Source of the DNA: a virus
Direction: 5' to 3' (one strand)
DNA: 64,000 nt
IMG/VR virus record: IMGVR_UViG_3300036879_000022
Coordinates: 20,383-84,382 of that record
Shown: positions 7,442 to 15,646 of the stretch, one piece after another
Layout of the letters: the number at the start of each line of letters is the position of its first letter
Position numbering within the stretch: position 1 is the stretch's first letter
Program-made: the position numbers and the translations under genes
Notes under the pieces: model-generated
What the model was told of the DNA's origin: nothing
Databases searched by the model: none
Seen by the model: only the letters and a program-made list of their open reading frames with translations

Positions 7442-8752
7442 TCAAAAGTCATCTCCATCGTCATCGTCATCGGCGAACTCGTTGACTGCATCGTCGAGCA
7501 CGCTTGTCGCCTCGCGCGGGTCGTAGCCGGGCGCGATCGTCAATTTCCCGTTCGGCATGAAGGCCAGCTCGCCAATGGCTTTCTTGACCCGCTTACGCTG
7601 ATCCTTGCCGACGCCGAGCTTCTCCAACTGCGCGGGCGTCTTGAGTTTGGGCTCAACATAGAGGTCTTCGACCGCGAGCCCGATGTAGTCGATATCCGGG
7701 CCAAGCTCTTCAGCCGACGCGGTCAGGCGCCGTTTCGTTTCCTCGGGATCGATCAGACGCCGCTTCGACTTCCCACGTACAAGCTTCCAGTCGCCCACGG
7801 CGTTGCCATTCTCAAGCTCACGCTGGATATCGCCCTTGATGTTGTTGCACCATGCTTCGATCACCGGAAGCCATTCGGCCTTGTGTGCCAGCTCCTTGGT
7901 GCTTGTCGGCAACGGCAGTTGAGCCGGCGGCTCGTCTTCCGTGAAGTCGGCCTGCGCCTCTTCAAGCAACATGCTGTCGAACTCGGTACAGCGGCGCTTG
8001 GCCGGGCACCATAGGCACCAATCGCCTGCACGCAGCGGCGCATTCGGCGCGTCCGTCGCGTCGGCCGCTTCCTTCATCCTGATCTCGTAGAGCTTCAGCT
8101 CATCGATCGAATAGCTCTCGGATCGGATGGTCCCTTCCTTGTGCGGGGCATGCGGTTGGGAGATCGTGACCGTGACGCCTTCGCAGTCGGGATGCTCATG
8201 CGCGGCAAGAACCGCGTACTGCTTGAGCTGATCGTTATCCTTCGCCTCGACGATGATGTAGCCGTTCTTGTGATCGACGATGTCGAGCCATCCGTAGGGC
8301 TCGGCAACGCGAACGTCGATCGACCCGCCGAAGCGATGGTCTAGCCACGAGCCGTCGAGATAGACCTCGGAGTAGACCTCCGGCGCGAAGCGGGCCGCCT
8401 TGATGCGGCCAACCTCGTCAATGGTTTGCTGCACGCCTTCGACCATCTTCTCATCGGCGACGAACATGAACCATCCCGGGCGCGCGTGCTCGGGATCGAG
8501 CGCAGGCTTGCCCGGGGGATAATACTCGGTCTCTTCGTCACCGTCCGCCTTCACGAGGAAGGTTGAGCCTGCGTACTCGCTGGCGTCTTCGGCTCCGGCG
8601 ATGATCATGATCTCGACGAGCTTGTGCGCGGCCGTGCCGAGCATCGCGGCTTGGCCTGTCGTTGAGCTTTCGTCGCCGATTAGGGCGATCGAGCCCGGAC
8701 AGTTCATCCATCGGTGCGACGCGGAGGGGGATAGCTTTGCGTGGCCGGCCAT
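7442..8752 (-). CDS. DUF2800 PD-(D/E)XK nuclease, Cas4-like
   Basis: 436 residues. LSPSASHRWMNCPGSIAL near the N-terminus is the DUF2800 hallmark. The nuclease core is LDIVDHKNGYIIVEAKDNDQ with the D...ExK pattern, followed by QLKQYAVLA. A WCLWCPAKRRC cluster resembles the iron-sulfur cysteines of Cas4/AddB-type nucleases. Such enzymes process DNA ends in phage recombination or host DNA breakdown. The ATG at 8752 follows AAGGA by 5 bases. It sits between tRNA genes and small early genes, downstream of the 13.2 kb promoter. Confidence 0.9.
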   Translation of the reverse strand: MAGHAKLSPSASHRWMNCPGSIALIGDESSTTGQAAMLGTAAHKLVEIMIIAGAEDASEYAGSTFLVKADGDEETEYYPPGKPALDPEHARPGWFMFVADEKMVEGVQQTIDEVGRIKAARFAPEVYSEVYLDGSWLDHRFGGSIDVRVAEPYGWLDIVDHKNGYIIVEAKDNDQLKQYAVLAAHEHPDCEGVTVTISQPHAPHKEGTIRSESYSIDELKLYEIRMKEAADATDAPNAPLRAGDWCLWCPAKRRCTEFDSMLLEEAQADFTEDEPPAQLPLPTSTKELAHKAEWLPVIEAWCNNIKGDIQRELENGNAVGDWKLVRGKSKRRLIDPEETKRRLTASAEELGPDIDYIGLAVEDLYVEPKLKTPAQLEKLGVGKDQRKRVKKAIGELAFMPNGKLTIAPGYDPREATSVLDDAVNEFADDDDDGDDF

Positions 8753-8772
8753 TTCGTTTCCTTCTAAAAAGT

Positions 8773-8930
8773 TGGCGCGCTGGGGAGGACCGGACCCTCC
8801 ATCCATACTCTACGTTTCGATTTCGTCTCGGCGTCCCGGCCACTTCCGTCAGGTCTCGCCTGATGGCGTTGTGTGGCGACGACTACTGACTACCTCGTAA
8901 AGTCGCTCTGTCTGTTTGAGCTACCAGCGC
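8773..8930 (-). tRNA. tRNA-like gene with an approximately 80-base insertion
   Basis: The acceptor stem GCGCTGG (8924-8930) pairs perfectly with CCAGCGC (8777-8783), followed by G and encoded CCA. D stem GCTC/GAGC and T stem GGAGG/CCTCC are perfect; the T loop is GTCCGGT instead of TTCRANY. The span is about 155 bases rather than 75. One fold pairs ACTTT with AGAGT as anticodon stem and leaves about 80 extra bases in the anticodon loop; another uses GACT/AGTC nearer the D arm. The anticodon cannot be assigned. It lies 10 bases after the tRNA-Cys in the direction of transcription. Confidence 0.6.
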
Positions 8931-8940
8931 AAATTTGGTT

Positions 8941-9015
8941 TGGAGGATCAGGCGGGTGCTTCCCCCACTCATACGAGTTTTGCAGACCCGCGCGTTCGTG
9001 TTTCGCCACCGACCC
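8941..9015 (-). tRNA. tRNA-Cys(GCA) with atypical D and T loops
   Basis: Acceptor GGGTCGG/CTGATCC (two G-U pairs), discriminator T, encoded CCA. D stem GCG/CGC, anticodon stem CGGGT/ACTCG with the canonical loop CTGCAAA (U33, anticodon GCA), T stem GTGGG/CCCGC. U73 and GCA both fit cysteine. The D loop AAACACGAA lacks the GG pair, and the T loop GGAAGCA lacks TTC, so the normal elbow contacts are missing. Confidence 0.75.
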
Positions 9016-9018
9016 TAA

Positions 9019-9378
9019 TCAGGCAACCGTATAGGGGAACGTGATCGGCTTGCGGCCGACGCGAACGTCCCACGCCATCATGTCGTCCTTGAAGACGCAA
9101 CAGTAGCGCTTGTTGACCTTGATCTGATCGTCCTCGACGCCCTCGGGATGCTCCCACTCGTCATCCTCGCCAGTCAGTGGCGTAAGCGGCATGCCACGGG
9201 CGAGCGTCTCGAAGACCGCGAGCGTCTGCTCGGCGCCTCCGCCGGAGTGACCATAGGCCGTGAAGACCTCCATCAACGACGTGACTTGCACGGCGACATC
9301 GCCGTTGTATTCGGCGTCCGCGTCGAAGAGGCCGGCGGCGCGGAGTTCGCGCTTGGCGTGTTGGCTGAGCCTACTCAT
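9019..9378 (-). CDS. conserved phage protein, 119 aa
   Basis: Starts MSRLSQHAKRELRAAGLFDA. QVTSLMEVFTAYGHSGGGAE and PLTPLTGEDDEW are familiar from a widespread phage family of unknown function. The ATG at 9378 follows GAGG by 8 bases and overlaps the upstream stop. Ends 4 bases before the tRNA-Cys. Confidence 0.8.
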   Translation of the reverse strand: MSRLSQHAKRELRAAGLFDADAEYNGDVAVQVTSLMEVFTAYGHSGGGAEQTLAVFETLARGMPLTPLTGEDDEWEHPEGVEDDQIKVNKRYCCVFKDDMMAWDVRVGRKPITFPYTVA

Positions 9379-9668
9379 TTTCGAAACCTCTTGATGATAC
9401 GACCCTTGAGGATACAACTGCGCAGCCGGGTCGCGACATGGCTACCGTCTTCGTCTTCCTTGTCTTCGTAGTCGCGCGCGATGTGCGCGACCGTCGTGAT
9501 CGTCTTCGGCGTGACCTCGACAACGAAACCGACAGTCTCGCAAATCGAAGGCGTCAGCGCCCCGACAATCTTCTCCTTGATGTCGAGCCATCCTTTACCG
9601 TCGTATGTGCAGTGGTCTTCCCACAACACGTAGACGAGATCGCCGACCTTCGGATCGAATTTAATCAT
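9375..9668 (-). CDS. hypothetical protein, 97 aa
   Basis: Starts MIKFDPKVGDLVYVLWEDHC, a GDLVxVxWxD opening typical of small SH3-like barrels in phages. Basic C-terminus GRIIKRFRK. Overlaps both neighbours. Confidence 0.75.
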   Translation of the reverse strand: MIKFDPKVGDLVYVLWEDHCTYDGKGWLDIKEKIVGALTPSICETVGFVVEVTPKTITTVAHIARDYEDKEDEDGSHVATRLRSCILKGRIIKRFRK

Positions 9669-9930
9669 CAACCTTGGCCCCGTAAACGATGTCCACGCCC
9701 CGCTCGTTGCCTTCGACGCCGACCTTCACATTCATGTACTGACCAACCTTCGGCGCAGCGACCCCCAAGCGAATGGTTTCGGAGCCGTCATCCGAGGTCA
9801 CGACAGCTTCCGCGACGGCGCCCGCCGTCGAGACGTTGAATAGCACGACGCTCCAGCCGGGGGCAGGCGTGATCCTGACGTGGTCTTTGCTGATATGACG
9901 GACGGTTGCGGGGGCGGCAGTGAGGGTCAT
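9661..9930 (-). CDS. hypothetical protein, 89 aa
   Basis: Starts MTLTAAPATVRHISKDHVRI; beta-rich by composition. The ATG overlaps the previous stop (ATGA). Not recognised. Confidence 0.7.
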   Translation of the reverse strand: MTLTAAPATVRHISKDHVRITPAPGWSVVLFNVSTAGAVAEAVVTSDDGSETIRLGVAAPKVGQYMNVKVGVEGNERGVDIVYGAKVDD

Positions 9931-10268
9931 GACTGATCCATCGGCACGGGGAGAGGGTTCTGAGCTGCGATCTGGGCCATGCGCGCTTCGTGCTGCGCCA
10001 GCTTGATCTTCTCCTTGAGCCGGGCCTGCTTGCCCAGCATGTCCTTGATCGCCGGAGGATAGCTCTCGAAGCTGGCGTCGCCGATATGCGTCGAGACAGC
10101 ACGCCACCCGTAAGTTCGGTCGGGCTTGCGGTCCAACTGTTCGACATGGAAAATGAGGTTGAGGTCGTTCACGACGATGCGAAGTGCTCGGGTGGGGACT
10201 GCAACGGCGAGGACACGCCAGCCCTCGGGGCAAGCGTTGATGATCTTTCCTGCTTCAACTGCATCCAT
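9927..10268 (-). CDS. hypothetical protein, 113 aa
   Basis: Starts MDAVEAGKIINACPEGWRVL. The second half is a charged helix (MLGKQARLKEKIKLAQHEAR). The ATG at 10268 lies inside the last codons of the upstream gene (14-base overlap). Not recognised. Confidence 0.7.
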   Translation of the reverse strand: MDAVEAGKIINACPEGWRVLAVAVPTRALRIVVNDLNLIFHVEQLDRKPDRTYGWRAVSTHIGDASFESYPPAIKDMLGKQARLKEKIKLAQHEARMAQIAAQNPLPVPMDQS

Positions 10269-10674
10269 TGTGTTTGGCCCAGCGCGCGATATGGTGTTGG
10301 ATAGGTATACCGCGTTTGATGTCGTAGTCAATCCATCCGCAAAGGCGCATACGCACGCCCTTCATGATGTTCTTCGTTACGGGGAGGCCCTCATTGCGGA
10401 AGCAATGAAGCGCGAAACGCTCTGCCTCAAACTCTTCGCGATGTTTCGGAAGCTTGAGCTTGAAGTGGTCCTGCTTGACGTGTCCGACTTCGTGAAGGTA
10501 GAGAAATAGGCTGTCGTCGTCCTTGAGCGTAGGAACGGAAAGGGTGCGTTTGTTGCTATCGGCCTCTGCGCTTTCCCAAGTCCATCGGTGCTGGCTCTGT
10601 CGAACGCGCCAGCCTCGCGGCCTGTGCCGCTTGACGATCTCATTGATCCTCTCCTGCGACAGCTTGCGGCTCAT
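10255..10674 (-). CDS. HExxH metallopeptidase-like protein (ImmA/IrrE-like)
   Basis: 139 residues. LFLYLHEVGHVKQDHFK contains HEVGH, a zinc-binding HExxH, and HREEFEAERFALHCF downstream can supply the third ligand, as in ImmA/IrrE-type minimal gluzincins that cleave repressors. No DNA-binding domain is attached. ATG at 10674 with GGAG 7 bases upstream. Substrate unknown. Confidence 0.65.
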   Translation of the reverse strand: MSRKLSQERINEIVKRHRPRGWRVRQSQHRWTWESAEADSNKRTLSVPTLKDDDSLFLYLHEVGHVKQDHFKLKLPKHREEFEAERFALHCFRNEGLPVTKNIMKGVRMRLCGWIDYDIKRGIPIQHHIARWAKHNGCS

Positions 10675-10975
10675 CGGGTGGCTCCCATCGGACGACGACA
10701 ACGCCGGAGGTTCCAAACCTCGGGTCGCGTGACTTGTGCACGGTGACCGTCACGCCTGCATCCATCAATGGCGCCAACTCCGCCGCAAGACCGCGCGGAA
10801 GGTGCCCGAGTTTTTGATTGAAGATGTGGAGCGAGATAGCGTTGGGATCGTACTTGTTCGTGGGCTCCCGTTCAACTCGCAATTGCTGGCCGGGCCACAA
10901 TCTCGGGATATGGTTTCCTGCTCCCGGATAGAAGCTGGAACCCATTATGGACGCTTGTCTTTCTTGGAGGGCCAT
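10640..10975 (-). CDS. HIRAN-domain protein
   Basis: 111 residues. GSSFYPGAG, VEREPTNKYDPNAISLHI, LGHLPRGLAAELAPLMDAG match the HIRAN pattern (GxxxxxxxL...REPxNxYDxNAI...xGYLPRxxAxxL). HIRAN domains bind 3' ends of damaged or stalled DNA, so a link to replication or repair is likely. ATG 10975 overlaps the upstream stop by one base with GGAGG 8 bases before. Confidence 0.8.
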   Translation of the reverse strand: MALQERQASIMGSSFYPGAGNHIPRLWPGQQLRVEREPTNKYDPNAISLHIFNQKLGHLPRGLAAELAPLMDAGVTVTVHKSRDPRFGTSGVVVVRWEPPDEPQAVAGEDQ

Positions 10976-11568
10976 CAAAAATACCTCCGGATAGAGTTGG
11001 AGACGGCGGCGGAGACTTCCTCGGCGGTCGCCGGGCGCGGCATGGCGTCAACCCAGTGAGTTCCCCACGGCCAGAAGACGCGGGCGTGCTCAGTGTCGCC
11101 GGTCCGCTGATTGAGCGTGACGGAGCCATCCACGAACTTCGTCTCGTGGATTTCGTCGGCGCGCTGTCCGTAGACATCGCCGGGCTCGTACAGCTCTTCG
11201 TAGCGCGGCTCCAGCACGCAAGCACCATATGCAGACTTCTCCAGCCCGCCGCCCTCGCCGGTCTTGATCGTTGTGAATGCGTGCGTCGGCTCGAACGATG
11301 AGCCCGCGTGCCGCGTCATGTTGTATCGCTGATTGGCGAACTCGCCCGCGACGATGACCGACGTGAAGTCCCACGGATGATCATGGATGGTCGAAACATT
11401 GGGGACCGTGAAGTGATGGTCCCAGAGGTTGAGCCGATACATCTTGGGCGCGTTAGGCGGCCCGAAGTAGGTTCGCAGAAAACCAAAGCCTTGCACGGTC
11501 CAAGACCGGCGATCGTCCTGCATGATCGTAGCGACAAGCGGCTTGAGAAAAGTCAGATCGTTTTTCAT
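10975..11568 (-). CDS. cupin-like protein
   Basis: 197 residues. LWDHHFTVPNVSTIHDHPWD carries a cupin-like HxHPxxF metal site, followed by RYNMTRHAG and, later, DEIHETKFVDGSVTLNQRT with a second His/Glu pair. It resembles single-domain cupins in phages that may be oxygenases or small-molecule binders. Substrate unknown. Confidence 0.65.
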   Translation of the reverse strand: MKNDLTFLKPLVATIMQDDRRSWTVQGFGFLRTYFGPPNAPKMYRLNLWDHHFTVPNVSTIHDHPWDFTSVIVAGEFANQRYNMTRHAGSSFEPTHAFTTIKTGEGGGLEKSAYGACVLEPRYEELYEPGDVYGQRADEIHETKFVDGSVTLNQRTGDTEHARVFWPWGTHWVDAMPRPATAEEVSAAVSNSIRRYF

Positions 11569-11581
11569 GATCGGTCTCGAA

Positions 11582-11612
11582 GAAAGTCGGGCGGCGCACC
11601 ATTGCGCCGCCC
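11582..11612 (-). terminator. intrinsic terminator
   Basis: GGGCGGCGCA-ATGG-TGCGCCGCCC on the minus strand, a perfect 10-bp stem, followed by GACTTTCTTC. It ends the Ala-rich gene, which thus forms a one-gene unit with the promoter at 12,224. Confidence 0.75.
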
Positions 11613-11630
11613 GGGACTTGGGTGCGCGGC

Positions 11631-12167
<537 letters not shown>

Positions 12168-12206
12168 GGGGGACAACTCCGGGTTGGATGGTCTCATTGA
12201 GACTAG

Positions 12207-12252
12207 ATCGTTAACGATGATGGCTCATATCCCGAAAGCCGGGAGCCGTCAA
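12207..12252 (-). promoter_or_regulatory. promoter with palindromic operator for the Ala-rich gene
   Basis: TTGACG (12247-12252), 17 bases, TATGAG (12224-12229) on the minus strand. The 12-bp perfect palindrome ATCGTTAACGAT (12207-12218) covers the expected start of transcription and could be a repressor site. Confidence 0.6.
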
Positions 12253-12272
12253 GCGGGGTCAATGATTTATTT

Positions 12273-12509
12273 TCAATGTTCTCCGGTAGAAGTTAAATCG
12301 AACAACAGCCGGACGGCGCGGTTCAACATTCGCGTCTCGCGGTGAACCTTTGCGCGATAGCGTTCTTCCGTGAAGTGTTTTTGTTCGGGATGCGCCTTGA
12401 TGTAGGCGCGCTGACGGCGCGCAGTGCGGACAGCACTACACTTCGGAGAGCATGTCTTGGAGTTTCTGCGAGGCGCGAATGGCGCCTCGCAGATGATGCA
12501 CGACCTCAC
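12273..12509 (-). CDS. small zinc-finger protein, 78 aa
   Basis: GTG start overlapping the upstream stop (GTGA). CIICEAPFAPRRNSKTCSPKC gives a Cx2C...Cx3C metal site, followed by an Arg/Lys-rich helix (RTARRQRAYIKAH), the make-up of a small nucleic-acid-binding protein. GTG at 12524 is an alternative start. Confidence 0.7.
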   Translation of the reverse strand: MRSCIICEAPFAPRRNSKTCSPKCSAVRTARRQRAYIKAHPEQKHFTEERYRAKVHRETRMLNRAVRLLFDLTSTGEH

Positions 12510-13084
12510 GCCGGGATGCCCCACGTGGTCGTCGTCTCCAGCGGGACGGGCAACTGCACGTCCTTGAGACCCTCGACGTAGGCGAGGCCCTTCTCGGTCG
12601 CGCGATACGCCCAGCCCGGATGCGCGTTGCGCTGGGCATGCGTCGGCCGCTCGATCATCTCGTCAGCAAGCAACTGCTTGACGAACTTCGTGTAGGCCGG
12701 CGATGTGCGCTGAGCCTCGGGAGCGAACGGCGAGATGGTCGTCGCGAAGTGCAGCATCATCGCGATCTTCATCGGGGGCGTGCGGTAGCGTTTCGGGGGC
12801 GGGTCGAACGGGAGCAACATCCGCGCCAGTTCGGCCATCGTGTATGTTTCAGACATGGGAGTTCTCGTTGGTTGGGGTTGACGCGCGGACCATCGGCCTG
12901 TGACCGTTCCGGCGTAATTGATCCGCCAGTCCGTGAGGACAGCGGTCGCCTCTGCTTGTCGGAGAGCGGCCGTCCGGCGCACGTCAAGAGCCCGCTTGAT
13001 TTCGACCGGCTTTCCGGAGTAGCTTTTCCAGCATGCGGGATCGATTTCGTAGGCGATGGCTTTGACGTGCGGCGGGTATGGCAT
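12506..13084 (-). CDS. winged-helix-like hypothetical protein, 192 aa
   Basis: ATG at 13084 with GGAG 5 bases upstream, reading MPYPPHVKAIAYEIDPACWK. The last 70 residues (SPAYTKFVKQLLADEMIE to YRATEKGLAYVEGL) look like a winged helix. A second start in the same frame (ATG 12856, MSETYTMAEL) may give a separate 116-residue protein, so this could be two fused genes or one gene with an internal start. Confidence 0.6.
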   Translation of the reverse strand: MPYPPHVKAIAYEIDPACWKSYSGKPVEIKRALDVRRTAALRQAEATAVLTDWRINYAGTVTGRWSARQPQPTRTPMSETYTMAELARMLLPFDPPPKRYRTPPMKIAMMLHFATTISPFAPEAQRTSPAYTKFVKQLLADEMIERPTHAQRNAHPGWAYRATEKGLAYVEGLKDVQLPVPLETTTTWGIPA

Positions 13085-13127
13085 GGGTTCTCCGTTATTC
13101 CATTCTTGTTCATCTGTCAAGTCGGGA

Positions 13128-13139
13128 TTACAGCGTCAT
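13128..13139 (-). other. three-codon minigene (Met-Thr-Leu) with consensus ribosome site
   Basis: AGGAGG (13147-13152) is placed 7 bases before ATG-ACG-CTG-TAA, directly after the early promoter. No longer frame uses this ribosome site. It may be a leader minigene, or a relic of a shortened first gene. Confidence 0.4.
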
Positions 13140-13173
13140 GTCGAGACCTCCTGAGCGTCTATGCGCTAGATGC

Positions 13174-13201
13174 AGCGTACACGAACTCGGAACGCTGTCA
13201 A
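13174..13201 (-). promoter_or_regulatory. early promoter for the leftward gene block
   Basis: TTGACA (13196-13201), 16 bases, TACGCT (13174-13179) on the minus strand, upstream of a run of overlapping genes. The facing gene at 13,277 reads the other way, so this is a divergent control region. Confidence 0.55.
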
Positions 13202-13276
13202 CATCGTGGGGCTGGACATAGTTAACAAAAGGGTGTAGACGAGCCGACTGTCCCCGATCCGCGTGAGAACTTTCAC

Positions 13277-15631
13277 ATGATTTTTGATAGCTTGGCGCTC
13301 GCGCTCGCATACCTTGATCGGCATATGTATTCGCGATATCTTTTCCCGATCGCCGCAGGCAAAAAGTTTCCGCCGTGCCTCAAAGACAATCTCGACGGCA
13401 ACTGTTCGAACGACCCAAAGCAGATCATCGCGTGGGCCAAGCAGTTTCCCGGCTGCAACTGGGGCGTAGCGCACCGCAAGTCACGCTTGATGGTCGTGGA
13501 CGTTGACACCAACAAAGCCAAGGGTAAGGTCGGCGACGAAACATTCGCCTATCTCGACATGCTGTACGGCTGGCCCGAAACCGAGCGCACGGGGACGCCG
13601 TCCGGCGGCTGGCATTTGATCTACGAGGGCTGGGACGACGCAAACCATCCTGCGCACATCTTCGCGCTCGGCGAGAACGGCATCGGCAAAGATATTGATA
13701 GCCCGAACTACTCGCTGATCCCCGGGTGCCGCTTTGCTGACGGCACGAGCTACACCACGAATGACGCCGACGCCGTCGCGTGCCCGGAATGGATTTACGA
13801 CACCATCAAAAGCTCCAAGACCAAGTCGCGTATCACCGACGCGGGCGAGGTCGTTGTCGAGCTTGATCAGCAAGCGAACATCGATATCGCAATCGACTTT
13901 TTGCAGGATGATGCAGTCCCGGCCATCGAAGGGTCGGGCGGCGACTTCAATACCCTGAAGACCGCGATGTACCTCAAGGACCTCGGCATCTCGCCGACGC
14001 TGTCCGTCGATCTCTTGAACGAATACTACAATCCCCGCTGCGTGCCGCCGTGGGATCGCGATGATCTGGAGCGCAAGGTTGAGAACGCCTTCGCCTACTC
14101 CAGCCTCTCGAAGGCCGGCGGCAAAACCGCCGAGGCCGACTTCGCCGATGACGCGCCCGAGCCAATCACGCGGAAGGGCACCTACAATATCGAGACCAAG
14201 CAATACGAGTTCAAGCCCAGTGCCGATCCGGACACCGCCAAAGAGAACCGGGAAGCCGCGCGAAAGGGGGTCGCTGCTCTTACGCCAGAGCAACGAGAGC
14301 GATTTCTGAAGATGACCGAACTCATCAATGAGTGGGTATGGGTCGGTGGCCTCAAGCGGTTCATTGAAAAGGTAGACACCCGGCGTCTCTGGGACAAGGA
14401 AGCCTTCAACAGCCAGTACAACAACATTCTCGGCGAGAAGGCCACCAAAAATATCTCCGACGTTCTGCTCCGCAAAAAGAAAGGCACGATCGCCCGCTTC
14501 AAAGAGATCGCGTACAAGCCCGGGCTAGGGCAGAGGATCAGCGGCGAGGTCTTCAACGTCTATCTGCCCTCGGACGTGCTCCCGGTGGAGGGCGATGTCT
14601 CGTGGTGGGATGATCATCTCGAATACCTCTTCCCGATTGAAGAGGATCGCGTGATGGTCCTCAATTGGATGGCTTGGCTACTCCAGAACATGGCGACCAA
14701 GCCAAAGCACGCGTTGCTGATCCAAGGCGATGATCAGGGTACGGGCAAGAGTTTTCTTGTCGAGATGCTCGGCCGTATCCTCGGCCAGCGCAACGTCTCG
14801 AACATCAATCAGACCGATTTGCACGGCGACTTCAATGGATGGGCTCAGCACTCGAAGCTGCTCGTCATCGAAGAGCTGCGCGCGATCGATAAGACCGAGG
14901 TCGCCAACAAGCTGCATCCGTTGATCACGCAAGACATGATCAGCGTCAACGAAAAGAACCTGCCCCGGCGCGATGTTGAAAACTGTTTCGGTATCTTCGC
15001 GATGTCAAACCATGAGGCAGCCCTCAATCTCGACGACAAGGACCGGCGCTATCTCGTCATCAACACGAAGGCGACACCGCGTTACGGGAAGGGCTCGCCG
15101 GCCTCGGTCGCATACTATACCGACCTCTACGTCACGAAGCTCAATGACCCGGCGGCCGTCGCGGCCGTCGCATTCAAGCTCCAGAACTGGGACTACGGCG
15201 AGTACAGCGGCGCGGCAGCCGCGCCCGCTACGTCGGCCAAGACTTCGATGATCACGGCCGGTCAGAGCGATCTCGAACATTGGATGGATGAGAACCGCGA
15301 CAAATTCCCGTTGAATGGTCGGGTCGTCGCGGTCAGCGATATCATCTTGGTCTTGCCAAAACGTCTGGAGGGCCGAAGCCCGCGCCTGCATGCGTCCATC
15401 AAGGGCATCTTGATGCGGAGGTTCGGCGCCGAAGAGGTCGGACAGGCCACGCTCTCCGATGGCGAGCGTCCGCGTCTGTACGCGATCAACGGCAAAGCAG
15501 GTATCCTGAAGAACCTCTCGCCCAAGGCAATCGGCACGATCTACGAGACCGACAGGGCGAAGGCGGGCAAGGGCCAGCCTCTCGACGATGACGCGACCGA
15601 AGAGTTCGGCGAACCCAACAATATAGCTTGA
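13277..15631 (+). CDS. primase-polymerase/helicase fusion
   Basis: 784 residues. The N-terminus is a bifunctional primase-polymerase domain: FPIAAGKKFPP, CNWGVAHRKSRLMVVDVD (catalytic Asp pair) and GTPSGGWHLIYEG. The C-terminal half is a D5/DUF5906-type SF3 helicase: Walker A GDDQGTGKS at about residues 484-492, Walker B-like LLVIEELRA, sensor FGIFAMSNHEAAL and arginine-finger region LDDKDRRYLVI. It would prime and unwind DNA for the phage polymerase. First gene of the rightward block at the 13.2 kb divergence; GAG lies 9 bases before the ATG. Confidence 0.92.
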   Translation: MIFDSLALALAYLDRHMYSRYLFPIAAGKKFPPCLKDNLDGNCSNDPKQIIAWAKQFPGCNWGVAHRKSRLMVVDVDTNKAKGKVGDETFAYLDMLYGWPETERTGTPSGGWHLIYEGWDDANHPAHIFALGENGIGKDIDSPNYSLIPGCRFADGTSYTTNDADAVACPEWIYDTIKSSKTKSRITDAGEVVVELDQQANIDIAIDFLQDDAVPAIEGSGGDFNTLKTAMYLKDLGISPTLSVDLLNEYYNPRCVPPWDRDDLERKVENAFAYSSLSKAGGKTAEADFADDAPEPITRKGTYNIETKQYEFKPSADPDTAKENREAARKGVAALTPEQRERFLKMTELINEWVWVGGLKRFIEKVDTRRLWDKEAFNSQYNNILGEKATKNISDVLLRKKKGTIARFKEIAYKPGLGQRISGEVFNVYLPSDVLPVEGDVSWWDDHLEYLFPIEEDRVMVLNWMAWLLQNMATKPKHALLIQGDDQGTGKSFLVEMLGRILGQRNVSNINQTDLHGDFNGWAQHSKLLVIEELRAIDKTEVANKLHPLITQDMISVNEKNLPRRDVENCFGIFAMSNHEAALNLDDKDRRYLVINTKATPRYGKGSPASVAYYTDLYVTKLNDPAAVAAVAFKLQNWDYGEYSGAAAAPATSAKTSMITAGQSDLEHWMDENRDKFPLNGRVVAVSDIILVLPKRLEGRSPRLHASIKGILMRRFGAEEVGQATLSDGERPRLYAINGKAGILKNLSPKAIGTIYETDRAKAGKGQPLDDDATEEFGEPNNIA

Positions 15632-15646
15632 AACAGGTAGCTGCCT

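Noticed and set aside
12506-13084. DNA polymerase fragment suggested by a TGRWS segment
   Set aside because: No other polymerase motif is nearby and the complete polymerase is at 1-2,520; the match is too short.
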